A DNA stretch of 64,000 nucleotides, taken from Irpex lacteus (Eukaryota; Basidiomycota; Agaricomycetes; Polyporales; Irpicaceae). Shown here one piece after another: positions 32,634 through 44,186 of the stretch (the stretch's first letter is position 1; every line of letters starts with the position of its first letter). Under the pieces are notes generated by a model. The model did not search any database. It saw only the letters and a program-made list of their open reading frames with translations, and was not told the origin of the DNA. The position numbers were made by a program, and so were the translations under genes. The stretch covers positions 661,120-725,119 of the forward strand of contig MQVO02000017.1 of the NCBI GenBank assembly GCA_001986395.2, in the 5' to 3' direction.

Positions 32634-34728
32634 GGCGAAACTACTACATCACTGTCAGGGCATTGATCTAGACAAGGTGGAAGGAATGTCACTACCCGGT
32701 CTCAGTGGTAGTATATTATCTCTGTATCATCACGAGGTGCCTCTGCCATCTTTTGGTGCACCTCCTCGCCTTGTGTAATGTCCCCGTCGCAGCTTCCTCA
32801 TCTTCACAGTTTACGATCGTACTATTCTCCACTCAGCGTCGTTTATTTTTCCCAGAAAATCCCCCAGAAAACTCACAGAAAACATTTTTGGCTCACGCGT
32901 ACATATTCCCAGAAAACCCCAGATTTGTTTGTTTGCGATAATGTCATTTGATTTACTGTTGACAAATGTCACTCAGACTCACTGCTCGAAGTCCGAGTTA
33001 CCTACTACGCCAGATGCAAGCGCTTCCGAGTCGACGACTTCGTGGCGTGGGAAGCGTGGGAATGTCCTCGGAGTTTGTCGCGCGCTCAGGCTCAGGCCCT
33101 TAATATTTGTTCGACCACCATCTACTTTTCGTCAAGTTGGCCGCTACATATGGATACAAATGTTTCGGTGTGACCTGCAAACTTGTTGCAAGGTGCCAGT
33201 GCACTACTTACTGTGATGAATAACTCGGATGTATATGGTTCTGACCATTCCTTGTAAGTATCTTCGCCACCGCAGCCTATGATTCTGAGCTCTCATTAAT
33301 TCCTCAGTAGCTCTACTATGTCCTTCCACTAGTTTACTTATCTAGAACCAGTGCAGGCTACAGCGCAAGTATTTCTTCACCTTTTAGATGGACGACTCGG
33401 GCCACAACAGTAGTACTAGCTACGCTCTTATATTATTATTGGCTCCGAATCGTAAATTAAACTCCGCGTGGCGCTGTAACCGACCTCAATTCATTCACAA
33501 CCTATCAACCTGACTTCGCACCGTCACACAAAGAGTCGCTGGCAACACCAGTTCAATGTAGTACGTTGTAAGGTAAGTTACGTCTCATCGCTTCGTGTAT
33601 CCTGCTATTTGCACACAAGGCTGACATCACTCATCTGTCCAGCTCGATGCGTTCGCTAGAATCCAAGTTAAATATGCGTATACGAATGCCCCACGACTCG
33701 TCAATAGCACTTCCGGGTATCATTGCCTTCTTGTCGGGATGGAACGTTGTGACAGGCACAGTTAAATGCGAAGGAGGGTCGCTTCGCCTGGTTGACCGCG
33801 GCGTTTTGGGGAGCTCGCTGTGAAAATATTCGCCGAGACTCGCACTGTCTACGCGTAGTCGCACGAATACCCGCGGCGACGCTCGCCACAAACAGCTCAT
33901 CGCCTATTACGCTCGCACTGCAAGTGTCGTATTGACATCCGGTGCTCCGTGTCGGTTTCACTTCCCACAGCTTTTACTATACAGAGCACCCCCGAAAAGG
34001 TCCGCAGTGCCCTCTAGGAAGTTTCCAGCGTCCAAAGGCGGTGAAATTTACTTCTTAATGATGCGAGTATCCAGCAAGGTTAGTAGACTCATTGCGCATT
34101 ATCGCATACAAACCCTCAGGTCTGACGCACCCCAAGGACTTCAACGGTGTATCATACACCACTTTTGCTTGGCAGACAACCGACCACGCTCCGACAACCC
34201 AACGACACGAGGATAGCGGACCTCTGCTGCAGAGGGAACATGTGTTCTTAACTTCTATCTATTGCCGAATGTGTAGATCTGAGGGTAACAACGGTATCAC
34301 AGATCATGGCATCTATGCTACCATCTGGTAGATCTTCCCTCGGAAAGCTCTACATCAAAAAGGCCATGAGCTGCCTTTCCTCTCTTACCTCTAACCTTCA
34401 CCAAAGCAGATTGCGTATTGTTTCCTCGAGTGTACGTCGATTATTCCATGACTCATGCATACCTGAATGCTAACTACGCCATTGGTAGATATCCGAACCT
34501 CGACGAAACCTCTTTCCTCCGAAGAAGTGCTTAGAAGCACCTTCGCCATACATTCCTTTACCCTCGTATGTCGCATGACATATCCAGAGCAGAATTATGT
34601 CCTAATGGCGTGCTATGGCAGTCTCACACACACACTCCTTTGCTTTTCAGATAAAAGGCCTCCAACGAGCATTCATTCAAATCAGCCTCTGCTCTTCAGT
34701 GTTTTCCCAGCCCAAGTCACGGTCCAAC
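32634..34728. other. Intergenic, no recognised gene
   Basis: About 2.1 kb without a supported gene. Open frames near 33631-33961 (minus) and 33932-34331 (plus) have no recognisable domain. ATAAAAGGCC near 34651 lies about 78 bases upstream of the protease start and may be its TATA element. Confidence 0.4.
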
Positions 34729-36518
34729 ATGTTCGCCCAGCTTGCTGCTACCATCTCCCTCGCACTCATCTGCGCGGCCTCCCCAATCGTCGTTATACGC
34801 GACAACAACATCAAGCTCCCCCTTTCTCGTAACTTCAACGTCCCCGGGGGAAAGACCCTGCCTGAGATAGACCGTGCTAGGGCTCAGTCACTCATCCAGA
34901 AGGCGAGCAGCAAGTCTGAAGTGACGAAGCAGGCCTCCGAGAACGTCCCAGTGACCAACGTTGCTACCATCTACACCGTTGCTGTACGTCTCACGAATAG
35001 GCTCGTTGATCACCAATTTGTTGAACAGAGTTGCAGGTCGACGTTGGCACCCCTCCCACCACATGTAAGTCAACAGTATGGGCCATCTCTTGTAACAGAT
35101 ACTGATACTGTACTGTACAACGCCTAGTCAACCTCATCGTCGACACTGGCAGTTCTAACACCTGGGTGGGTGCGAACACCAACAACCCTTACACTCCCAC
35201 CAATAGCTCCATTGACACAGGTGACGAGGTGGTGAGTTGTCTATTGCTGTTTCATACAGTGCCTCTTCGTCTAATTTTAACCGTGTGCGCAGTTTGTTGA
35301 GTACGGCTCCGGTCTCTTCATCGGTAAGATAGATCTTCTTCAATAACCGATCATATTCTCACGTCTCTCGTTGCCGTAGGCGAAGAATACCTTGATACTG
35401 TTTCCTTCGGTGATATCACCTTGTACAACCAGTCCATTGGTGGTTCTGAACTGGCCCTCGGCTTCAACGGCGTAGATGGTATCTTCGGGTATGTTAAAGG
35501 ATTGTCCTGTGCACCGTGAGATTAACATATTGACTTTCCGCAGTATCGGGCCAGTGGATTTGACAGAAGGTACAACGATCAGTCTGTTTCGTGAACGACG
35601 TCTAATATCATTGTTTTCTCTCTAGGCACCACAGATAGCGGTAGCGCGGTACCGACGGTTACTGACAACGCGTTGACCGCCGGCTTGATCTCCAAGAAGC
35701 AGGTTGGCGTTTACTTCCAGCCTACCACCGAAGCGTCGGTTACCAATGGCGAGCTTTCATTCGGTGGCGCGGATAGCACCAAGTACAACGGAACTCTCAA
35801 CGCGGTGTGAGTACAATTTTTCATGAGTAATCCGCTATCTACTGACAACCACGATCCAGGCCCATTACTTCCACCTCACCTGCAAGCAACTACTTCGGTG
35901 TTGACCAGTCAGTCAAGTACGGCGACTCGGAGATCCTGTCTTCGAACGCGGGGATCGTTGACACCGGAACCACTCTCGTTCTGCTCGCTACCGGTTTGTA
36001 CGCACGCTGACACGGGTTTCTCTCCGCTAATCGTTGCTGCGAACAGATGCCTACAACGCATACGTGAACGCTACCGGCGCAGTCTTGGACTCTACCACTG
36101 GTCTGCTCAACATCACTTCGGCGCAGTACGAGAAGCTTGACAGTCTCTTCTTTGAGCTCGGTGGAGTAAGTACTCTCAATTTACCCGGCCTCAGGTTTCC
36201 GTTCATACTGAATCTGTTCTGTAGGTGAGCTATGAACTCACGCCCAATGCTCAAATTTGGCCCCGTTCTGTAAGTTCACTATATGGCCGTTTCAGCAATC
36301 TACCTACCATCTGACCAATGCATCAGCTCAACACCGCCATCGGTGGCGTAGACGGTGCTATCTACCTCGTTGTTGCTGATATCGGTAGCAACTCTGGCAG
36401 CGGTCTCGACTTCATCAACGGCTATACTTTCTTGGAGCGCTACTACACTGTCTACGATACCGATGCCAACACCGTCAGCTTCGCGGAGACCCCTTACACA
36501 TTCGCTACCTCCAACTAA
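34729..36518 (+). CDS. Secreted aspartic protease, A1 family (polyporopepsin-like)
   Basis: The start ATG 34729 encodes a signal peptide (MFAQLAATISLALICAASP). A propeptide with DRARAQSLIQKASSKSEVTK follows. About ten short exons then give the mature enzyme: VDTGSSNTWVGANTNNPYTP (first catalytic Asp), FVEYGSGLFI (flap), EYLDTVSFGDITLYNQSIGG and GPVDLTEGTTDSGSAVPTV. Next come GVYFQPTTEASVTNGELSFG and GIVDTGTTLVLLAT (second catalytic Asp). The final exon, LNTAIGGVDGAIYLVVADIG through FLERYYTVYD, ends at TAA 36516-36518. All introns are short GT-AG. The layout matches polyporopepsin. It appears intact and is a paralogue of the protease at 28285-30084. Confidence 0.92.
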
Positions 36519-36761
36519 ATTACTCGTGTAAATTATCGAAGGAACAGGTACAGTTTATTTATCTACATCTAAAGGACATTGAGATTGTAGGGATAGACCG
36601 ACAGTAGTACTCGGCACTGGTAGTTAGACGTAGATACCTGTACTTCATGGACATTGGAAGGATAGACGGACAATGATACAATCAATCGTTTCACAGATCC
36701 AGACTTTGAGTGCATAAGTATTGTACAGTGTTATCTTCAACTACGAATTTTACATTATTCT

Positions 36762-37289
36762 TCATTTCCTCACAGCAATTTCAATGTCTTCTTCATTCGC
36801 ATACCAACGAGGTCCTCCGCGACGATCGATAAGCAGCTTCTTACCCAGAAGAGGATAAGTGCACACGTCCATCGGTTCGCGTGTACCGCTGCACAGATAC
36901 GTGATCTCCTCATCGCCGGTGCAAACGACGTGCCCCATGCCAGAGGCCGCACGGAACGCGATAAAGTCGCCCTTGCGTATCGTCTCCTCACGAGTCTCTT
37001 TCTCGCCCTGAGGCAAGGTAAGGAGTGTAGCACCGTTCTCACCTGACTCTAAGACATACAGCCACTCTTCGTCACTGACGTGCCAGTGCAGAGTGCTGCT
37101 CTTGGAGTGAGGCGGGAGACGTACGAGGTGCACACCGAGTTTCTTGAGACCACAGATGTCTCCGAGAGGAATAGTCTTTCGGACGGCCGACTCGTCCAGA
37201 CCATGAGACCTCTCTCGGAAGTCTTCATCCCGGTACTCTGAGGTGCTGATCCGATACGGTTTGTCCGCAGAAATCGTCGTCGGAGGCAT
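36762..37289 (-). CDS. Cupin-domain protein, paralogue 1
   Basis: Intronless 175-residue protein from ATG 37289 (MPPTTISADKPYRISTSEYR). A single beta-barrel cupin: motif 1 is LHWHVSDEEWLYVLESG, with a possible metal set of two His and Glu; motif 2 is GMGHVVCTGDEEITYLCSG. The conserved lead-in KLGVHLVRLPPHSKS and the tail DVCTYPLLGKKLLIDRRGG are shared with two plus-strand paralogues at 42367 and 43620. Substrate unknown; the family includes enzymes and sugar- or small-molecule-binding proteins. Confidence 0.85.
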   Translation of the reverse strand: MPPTTISADKPYRISTSEYRDEDFRERSHGLDESAVRKTIPLGDICGLKKLGVHLVRLPPHSKSSTLHWHVSDEEWLYVLESGENGATLLTLPQGEKETREETIRKGDFIAFRAASGMGHVVCTGDEEITYLCSGTREPMDVCTYPLLGKKLLIDRRGGPRWYANEEDIEIAVRK

Positions 37290-37816
37290 CGTACGACAGC
37301 AATCCGAAGAGATCTGGAAAGGTTCCGTTAGTGATGCTGCTCGCAGAAGCCGCAAAAGCAGGCTACTGACCTGGATTTTTACACGAGAAGGACGATTGAG
37401 GTGATTTATGAGGTTGAACTTTCAGCAGTCGTGTGAGGCAAGCAGCGATAGAACCACAGATATTGACGTTGATGGCGCATCATTCGTCGATCGCAAATAT
37501 CGGAGTTTCGGGCGCATTTCCTCATTGGGCAAGTACCCCACCCCGACTCTAGGCGTTACGCTCAACCACCACCACCTTTTCCCCTGTTCTCGCCCACTTG
37601 TCGCCTGGCCACCATATCTACACCAGGACCTCGCGCCCGTATCGTATGGGCTGTGTCCAAGCGCGCGGTAACATATAAAACCTCCATCAAAGGCCGACGT
37701 CTGAACAGGCCTAACCTGTTCCAGGATATATCGACATCAACGCTGGGGCACGGTTATGAACCCACGCAGGAAACTTTCAAGTATCACCAACACCTCCTTA
37801 TCTGCTCCTTTACCCC
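37290..37816. other. Intergenic, divergent promoter region
   Basis: About 530 bases between the divergent cupin and NT-C2 genes. No gene recognised; ACATATAAAACC near 37670 may be a TATA element for the plus-strand gene. Confidence 0.5.
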
Positions 37817-39335
37817 ATGGCCAGTAACAAGCTATCGACGCTCTCGGAGTCAAGCTCAACGTCGTCTCTGAGTCACCTCGGCCACGGCGGTAACCACGGA
37901 CTACGTACACAGCTCGGCCACATCCTCCCCAAACACGCCACCTTCCTCGTACATCTCATCGTCGAGCAGCTGTCCAACGTACCACTAGTGAGCGGCCAAT
38001 TCGGTGTGCGCTGGAAATTCAAGAATGTGCAGAGTGGCGCAGGACTTCTGGCGAAGATGAAGCCGAGATCGGCCTCGTCTGCGGTGGGTCTGGGTTTAAG
38101 GAAAGACAACAGGAGTAGCAGTAGTAGTGGGACGATAGGAACACCACCGGGGCCAGAGATTTCTGTGGAGGGAGAGTCGATGGGGGACCGGGTATCTATC
38201 GACGATTTGGATAGCACCCCTGAGTCGAGGACATCCGCTGTCTACGGACGATATCTCACCACTTCGCCACCAGACACACCTGTCCCGCCACCAGCAAGTA
38301 CACCGTCACTAATACCACTCTCGACGACATCGTCGACAGCCACGGCGAGAGGAGTCGGAGGTGAGAGGCGGGGAGAGGCACGAGGCATGACGGAATGGGT
38401 GGCGCTGAAGAACTACAACGCTCGGTGGGATCACAAAGTGGACGTTCTCGTGCAGATGGACATTCATCGCGAGACAGGCGACCTGCTTCCCTGCGAACTC
38501 AAGCTCGTCGCCATGCAGCGCGTGGTCCACGGTGACCCCAATGCACCACATCAGCCGCGTCTGGGTGCGGTGTACCTGAACCTCGCCGAGTATGCCTGCC
38601 AGGGCCCGGTTACGCGGAGGTATTTGCTGAGGGAGAGCAAGACGAATGCGACGTTGAAGGTATGCTCACGTAAATTATTTTTGGGGTCATCGTTCTGAAC
38701 ATTGTGCTTGTCAGCTTACGGTCGAGGTCGAGCATGTCGGCGGTGAGAAGAACTTCACGCCGCCACCTTTACGCAAGGGCGAGATTATGGCATCCGTCAC
38801 AGGGATCCTGTCCAACAACGATCTATACAACACCAAGATCGCGCGGAATCTGGACATGTACGCCCGGCCGGAAGACGAAGACTGGGTCGACGAGAACTTC
38901 AATCGACTGCCAGTCTCCCATTACCGATCCTCGAGTGGGCAGATCGACTTCGACCGCCTAGCCACCTCGAACGGGCTACGCACCACCGAGAACCTCATCG
39001 ACGCCCTCTTCAACCCTGTACCGACTGCCAGCGAGAAGCAGTCGCCGTTCACGTACTACGATCCTGAGAAAGCGTTGGAAGCGGAGCGCGCAGTCGAACA
39101 GCAGTCGATACATGGCAGCATCGAGAGCGGACACACTGAAGTCAGCAGCCATGCGTCTTCCATGTCTTCTACGACTAGTGACAATTCGAGCGGTAGCTTC
39201 CCCGGCACGGACTCACAGAAGCATTGGTGGCAGAAGATGCGGAGTAGTCGACCTTCGACGCCTGCTGCTGAACGGACGTCGACGTTCCTACCCAATTCTC
39301 GTCAAGCTGCTAGCTACCCTCGTCTTCCGTCGTAA
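37817..39335 (+). CDS. NT-C2 (EEIG1/EHBP1-type) domain protein
   Basis: Two exons, with an intron of about 57 bases starting at 38659 (GTATGC...GTCAG). The N-terminal C2-type domain begins in LPKHATFLVHLIVEQLSNVP and continues in VRWKFKNVQSG. A Ser/Pro-rich insertion (residues about 95-195) follows. The second half is WVALKNYNARWDHKVDVLVQ, CELKLVAMQRVV and RLGAVYLNLAEYACQG, the family's signature strands. After splicing, LTVEVEHVGGEKNFTPPPLR and an acidic, Ser-rich tail follow, ending at 39335. EEIG1/EHBP1 relatives bind membranes and cytoskeletal or endocytic partners; the fungal role is not well defined. Confidence 0.86.
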
Positions 39336-39850
39336 CGACCCCCCACTCCACAACACGCACTTTGTCCCATAGACCGCATGCGCCACAACCCATACCCCCT
39401 ACCGCCACGCACGCACAGTCCTCTACTTTATTCACTCAAGCATTATTCGTCTTCGCTGACATGACACCCATCCACATATTTTCATGATGTATTGATAGGA
39501 TTAACGAGCTTTCCCTGGTTTCGAACAGGACGTACCATATATATACTGACGCAGCACACACGTTCGTTTTAATCGTAGTTTTTCGTTCATACCTGGTAGT
39601 CATTCTTGGTTCCACATTATACGTTTCTTTCTTGCCTGCCACAAGCAGACCTCGGGCTCAATGGAATATTAGGTTTGATAAGTGACTGGTGACTAGCGGG
39701 TGTGTACATGTAATGCGTCGTGGTGAGAGCGATGGCGTGAAATGAGGAACTGGACATATGCATAAGCTGGGACGTCATGGACATGGTCCGGGAGTGGTAA
39801 GCGGAACTTGGTACAGTATGCGGGGAGACGGGTCAGCAGACACACCTCGG
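39336..39850. other. Intergenic between convergent genes
   Basis: About 515 bases holding two 3' ends. No gene recognised. Confidence 0.5.
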
Positions 39851-40290
39851 TTATGATACAGGCTGAGTTGTTCCCTGTGTGGCCACCTCTGCGGTTTTTA
39901 ATGCCTGAGCCTCCTGGACTGCCATTCGTATGCGCATGCCCTCGTATCCGAGCAGCTCCGGGTTCGTCTTGAGCACGTACTGGTCAAGGCTGCCGTGCTG
40001 TAGTGGTAGTGAGCATAATGAGTAGGGATCTCCAATACATAGCGGTAATAACACACCTTTTTTATTGTTCTTAATGCGCGCGCGGTGACCTTGAGCTGAA
40101 TATTCCGTTGCAGGGCGTCGGAGAAGAGGCGTTTGTTGTGTACGTTAGGGAGCCATGACCGACGTGTTTTCTTCTTGGAGAACGGTACGTTGTTTCCGTA
40201 CTGCTTTGTCTTGCCCTGGAACAAACCGAGCTGAGCACGCTTGAACGGCAGACTGACGGCCTCGAGGAGGCGGAGGGCGGTGGGGAACAT
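39851..40290 (-). CDS. MRPL24: Mitochondrial large-subunit ribosomal protein bL28m
   Basis: The start at 40290 (MFPTALRLLEAVSLPFKRAQ) gives a basic mitochondrial targeting region. The L28 core is in GLFQGKTKQYGNNVPFSKKK, TRRSWLPNV and NIQLKVTARALRTIKK. An intron of about 60 bases (near 39995-40055) joins to HGSLDQYVLKTNPELLGYEG and MRIRMAVQEAQ. The stop is at 39851. The size (about 125 residues) is typical of fungal bL28m without long extension. The symbol follows the yeast naming and is given by family. Confidence 0.88.
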
Positions 40291-40725
40291 GGCGGTCGTG
40301 GTCGAGGACCAAGCTCAGGACACTCGTGGCGCTGGTACGTCCCAAAGCGGGAATGATGCGCCATCAGATCTGGAAGGACCGCGGCGCGCACTTCCCGATA
40401 TGGGCAGTGGGTTCTTGGGTCGACATCAGTCGTCTCATGCTTGGTCCGGTGCAAATTGTGACATTCCTCGTTCATGGCCCAAAACGTCCGCCCCGAATCA
40501 GGAATATGTCCCTGACACGCCGACCACCATCTCCAGCGCGTCGGGCGTCGACTTTTGCCTCGTCCTCGCCGTTGCCCCCGTCGCCGACGCCCCGCCTGCG
40601 CACAGGGCCGTGAGACTTCGCTGGTATATACCTCTGCCGTTGGCTCCCCTCCGCAATCCACCCATCCACACGGCCGTCTACCCTGGCGCCCTAGCACCGT
40701 GACGCAGTTCCAGCCCGACTCTCTC
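40291..40725. other. Intergenic, divergent promoter region
   Basis: About 435 GC-rich bases between the divergent bL28m and F-box genes. Long open frames on both strands cross it (for example 40071-40832 minus) but their proline/arginine-rich composition reflects GC content, not protein selection. Confidence 0.5.
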
Positions 40726-41782
40726 ATGGCCTCTTCGTCGTCCCTCTCATCACAGACAAGGTTTTCTGCACTCCCCGACGTCGTGCTCGATCGTATACGT
40801 GTCAGCGTCGCTGGTAACATTGCAAGCCACATCGCACTCTCCCAGACATGCCGCAGGTGGCGTGACCTCTACCGCGAGGACAGCTGCTGGCAGTTTGCGT
40901 GTTTCAAAGCGGGGTTTGGCAGGCCAAGACGGCGGAGAGCTGTCACTGCAGATGGTGACTTTGGTGTAGGGCCAAAGTGGAAAGAGCTCGCATACTTGCT
41001 TGTAGCACATCCAGATAACTGCGAGATCAAGAGTTGTAAGGATGCAAACGGGTATTTTGGTATGTAGAGTCTCTAGAGTGATTTTCACGCTCTCACTGCT
41101 AAATTACAGCGCGACTTTACGCCCGTTCGGTGCGCTCCTCCATACGAGATCCACTATCCACAAGGCTCGCTATTGAGATGCACCCTCTCTACTTCTATCT
41201 TCATTTCGCACAACATCCTACTGGACCTTCCACAGCGCATACACCCATCCCCGACACGCTCTCCATACTTCTAACGCATCTCCCAACATTTCCCGAGTCC
41301 AAGAGCTCACAATACGGTCCCCTCTGCTCACATCCTAACGCGTCATGTGCTTTTGCTACGTTTCCCCCTATGGAATCCCTCAGCTTCGAAGATGGGAACG
41401 GCGACGTCTTTCTTTCGGTGCAAAATCCTGACGGCTGTACGATACTAGACGTGAACCGTGCATTAATAGAGCTGTATGTCTCTCTCTTCGCATTCTTAGC
41501 TCACTGCCTCAATAAATTATTGCATCGCAGTATACCACAAGACATGACACAGCTACAGATCGCAATGGACCACTACCGCGAGCTCATTTTTACCTCAGGG
41601 ATGTCCTCGACGCAGTTCGTAGAGTGGATAAACCGCGACCGCGGCTTTCTTGGCGATCACGAGTGAGTCTTCGCGACATAGCTCGCGTGCGCAGGAAAAT
41701 AAATACTCACATTTACTGATTACTCCGCCTTTTCTATTAATGTAGTTACCCCTTTTTACAGGAACTCATCTCACAACTATAA
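40726..41782 (+). CDS. F-box protein
   Basis: Likely substrate adaptor of an SCF ubiquitin ligase. The start ATG 40726 (MASSSSLSSQTRFSALPDVV) leads into an F-box: ALPDVVLDRIRVSVAG and HIALSQTCRRWRDLYRED. Exon 2, after an intron at 41060-41108, begins ARLYARSVRSSIRDP. Exon 3, IPQDMTQLQIAMDHYREL, follows an intron near 41474-41530. The frame then has a GTGAGT donor at 41663; splicing to TTACCCC adds the residues YPFLQELISQL and a stop at 41780-41782. The C-terminal region has no recognised repeat, so the substrate is unknown. Confidence 0.78.
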
Positions 41783-42366
41783 CCTCCCTTCTCTTATCCG
41801 GGTTTATTATCGAACGCAGGGTGTTGTGCTTGTAGTTTATTCAGGTCTTCACAGCCTTTCCTTTACAAGTTGACGTTCTTATTGAAAGCTCCACTCACAC
41901 CCTGAATCTGAAATTAGGTTTGGTTGGGGACTGCAAAACCGTCGGTTCGGGTGCTGTAGGTCTGTTTTCCACAACTCAGTGATCGCGTGCAGAAGCACAT
42001 CGATCAGCTGACAGTGGTGCGTCGATCTATTTGATGCGCCATCGCGGTGATAAGGTTCTCCAGAGATCGAAGCAAGCTCCTGCGAGGAGGCATCAACGTG
42101 GTTGGTCGTGGCTTTTGTTTCTGATTGCTAATAATTACTTATCTATCATGTTTGTATTCGCGCAGTTCCTCCTATATTGCATGTCCACACACGTCGAGTC
42201 ATTTTCGCCCAGATTGTTCAAATACGACTGCCTTTTGAGGTCTCGTGGTAGCGGGACAACGTCCCGGGCCGACATATGACCTCACACTAACCAGCGTATA
42301 TATACTAGTCTCTCTGTCACAGCCATATCTTACCTCGTTATCTCAACTCGTCCTAAACTACTCACA
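41783..42366. other. Intergenic with cupin promoter
   Basis: About 580 bases. TATATATA at 42297-42304 lies 63-70 bases upstream of the cupin start and is a convincing TATA box. Nothing else recognised. Confidence 0.55.
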
Positions 42367-42936
42367 ATGGCATCCCAATCCCAGCCCCCATCGCACGCCG
42401 ACAAACCCTACATCATCTCCACTACCTCCCTCAAAGATGCCGACTTCACAATCACAGACCACGACTTCGACGCAGCTTCCATACGCCACACAGCCTCCCT
42501 CGGGGACCCAACAGGGCTCACCAAACTCGGTGTCCACTACGTACGGCTCCCCCCGCACTCGCACAGCTCCGCCAACCACTGGCACACGCAAGACGACGAG
42601 TGGATCTATATCCTCGAAGCCGGAGAGAAAGGGGCGACGCTCGTGCGGGTTATCACTCATGAAGAAGAAGGCGGACGACAGGAGGTGACAGAGGAGACGA
42701 TCCGGAAGGGCGATTTCGTCGCGTTCCCTGCGATGCAGGCGGTGGGACATCATGTTCAGACGGGTGAGGAGGGGATTGTGTATCTTGTTTGTGGGACGAG
42801 GGCCCCTGTTGATGTGTGCACGTATCCGTTGGCGGGCAAGAAGTTGGTGATTGATACGACGGGACACGGGGAGTGGCATACGGAGGAAGGTGGGGTAAGG
42901 TGGGATATACCGCCGACTGGTACGCGCAAAGTGTAA
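42367..42936 (+). CDS. Cupin-domain protein, paralogue 2
   Basis: Intronless, 189 residues (MASQSQPPSHADKPYIISTT...). Motif 1 is ANHWHTQDDEWIYILEAG, motif 2 is GHHVQTGEEGIVYLVCGTR. The C-terminal DVCTYPLAGKKLVIDTTGHG matches the other paralogues. It differs in the last residues (WDIPPTGTRKV). It sits about 700 bases upstream of paralogue 3 in the same orientation, consistent with tandem duplication. Confidence 0.87.
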   Translation: MASQSQPPSHADKPYIISTTSLKDADFTITDHDFDAASIRHTASLGDPTGLTKLGVHYVRLPPHSHSSANHWHTQDDEWIYILEAGEKGATLVRVITHEEEGGRQEVTEETIRKGDFVAFPAMQAVGHHVQTGEEGIVYLVCGTRAPVDVCTYPLAGKKLVIDTTGHGEWHTEEGGVRWDIPPTGTRKV

Positions 42937-43619
42937 AGCTTGGAAAAGTGGAGAGGCGGGCTTCTGGTTAGTCGTTATTCAATCGTATATTGTTTCTGAC
43001 TTCGATTTTATCTCTCGTTACAGAATACAGGACTCGTAAACTATGGCGTTATCCTTGTATTATATTGGTTATATTATATCACGGACCGAGTATGACTGGT
43101 CAGTTCGACGAGCTCGGAATCCTCCTCTTCGCTATAGGTATCGTCCACTGTTGAGTCTTCTCTGATGTGAGATGACATGAGAAAGGTGAGCGCGAATGGC
43201 ATATGCGAGACTACCAGCCCAATTATTAACTGACACTGGGAGCAGTGCGAACTCCTGATACTCTGGGTGCCCAACAGTCTAAGGGAATTTTTGACTTCAA
43301 GACTTCTCATAGTCGCTCTAAACCGCCAGTGAAGGCAAGTCCTGATTAACTGAGCGGCCATTATTCAATGCGTGTACAGGTTCATGCTTACTACCATTCG
43401 GCCCTCCCAGCACCAGAACGATCGATCGAAATACGCCATACGTTACGGCTACGAGATAACAGTATCGATCGAGTCACTCTCAGATAATGCAGACGTCATT
43501 TTCCTCATTTCAGGTACGTAAGCTACATGACTAAGAAAAACCCACATGCTATATATAATCCGCTTACTGACTCTATCGATGCAACACGCCTTCCAGCTTT
43601 CAGCTCTCTATAACACAAC
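42937..43619. other. Intergenic between tandem cupins
   Basis: About 680 bases. TATATAA at 43552-43558 lies about 65 bases before the next ATG. An open frame at 43074-43361 (minus) has no domain and is probably chance. Confidence 0.5.
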
Positions 43620-44186
43620 ATGTCATCGTCACAATCATCCACCACCAAACCATATGTCATCCACACTGCCTCGTTCAAAGATTCCGACTTCATCACCAAA
43701 GCGCACAACGTCGACCCAACCGCCGTGCGCCAAACCATCCCAATAGGGGACCTGGCGGGACTTACCAAACTCGGAGTCCACCTCGTGCGCCTCCCTCCTC
43801 ACTCAAAGAGCGTCGCCAACCACTGGCACACGCAAGACGACGAGTGGATCTATATCCTCGAAGCAGGAGACAAGGGCGCAACTCTCGTGCGCGTCATTAC
43901 CCCTGAGTCGCCCGAGTCGACCGGAGAGCCGGGGAAGAACGAAGTGAAGGAAGAGACGATACACAAGGGCGATTTTATTGCTTTTCCGGCGGCGAGTGGT
44001 GTAGGCCACCATATCGCGACCGGTGAGGAAGGCGTTGCGTATTTGGTCAGTGGGACGAGGGCCACTGTCGACGTCTGTTCGTACCCGTTGGAGGGTAAGA
44101 AGCTCGTGGTAGACAGGTCGGGAAATAGGCCGTGGTATGCGGCGGAAGGAGGGATTGAGTGGTATGAAAGTATAACAAAGGTCTAG
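43620..44186 (+). CDS. Cupin-domain protein, paralogue 3
   Basis: Intronless, 188 residues (MSSSQSSTTKPYVIHTASFK...). Motif 1 ANHWHTQDDEWIYILEAG is identical to paralogue 2, while the pre-motif LRLPPHSKS-like segment and WYAAEGGIEW tail resemble paralogue 1, so it bridges the other two. Motif 2 is GHHIATGEEGVAYLVSGTR. The loop between motifs (PESPESTGEPGKNEVKEE) is longest here. Confidence 0.87.
   Translation: MSSSQSSTTKPYVIHTASFKDSDFITKAHNVDPTAVRQTIPIGDLAGLTKLGVHLVRLPPHSKSVANHWHTQDDEWIYILEAGDKGATLVRVITPESPESTGEPGKNEVKEETIHKGDFIAFPAASGVGHHIATGEEGVAYLVSGTRATVDVCSYPLEGKKLVVDRSGNRPWYAAEGGIEWYESITKV

Noticed and set aside
40071..40832. Long minus-strand frame overlapping the bL28m and F-box genes
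   Set aside because: It is a shadow of GC-rich sequence, is Pro/Arg/Ser-rich, and conflicts with two well-supported genes.
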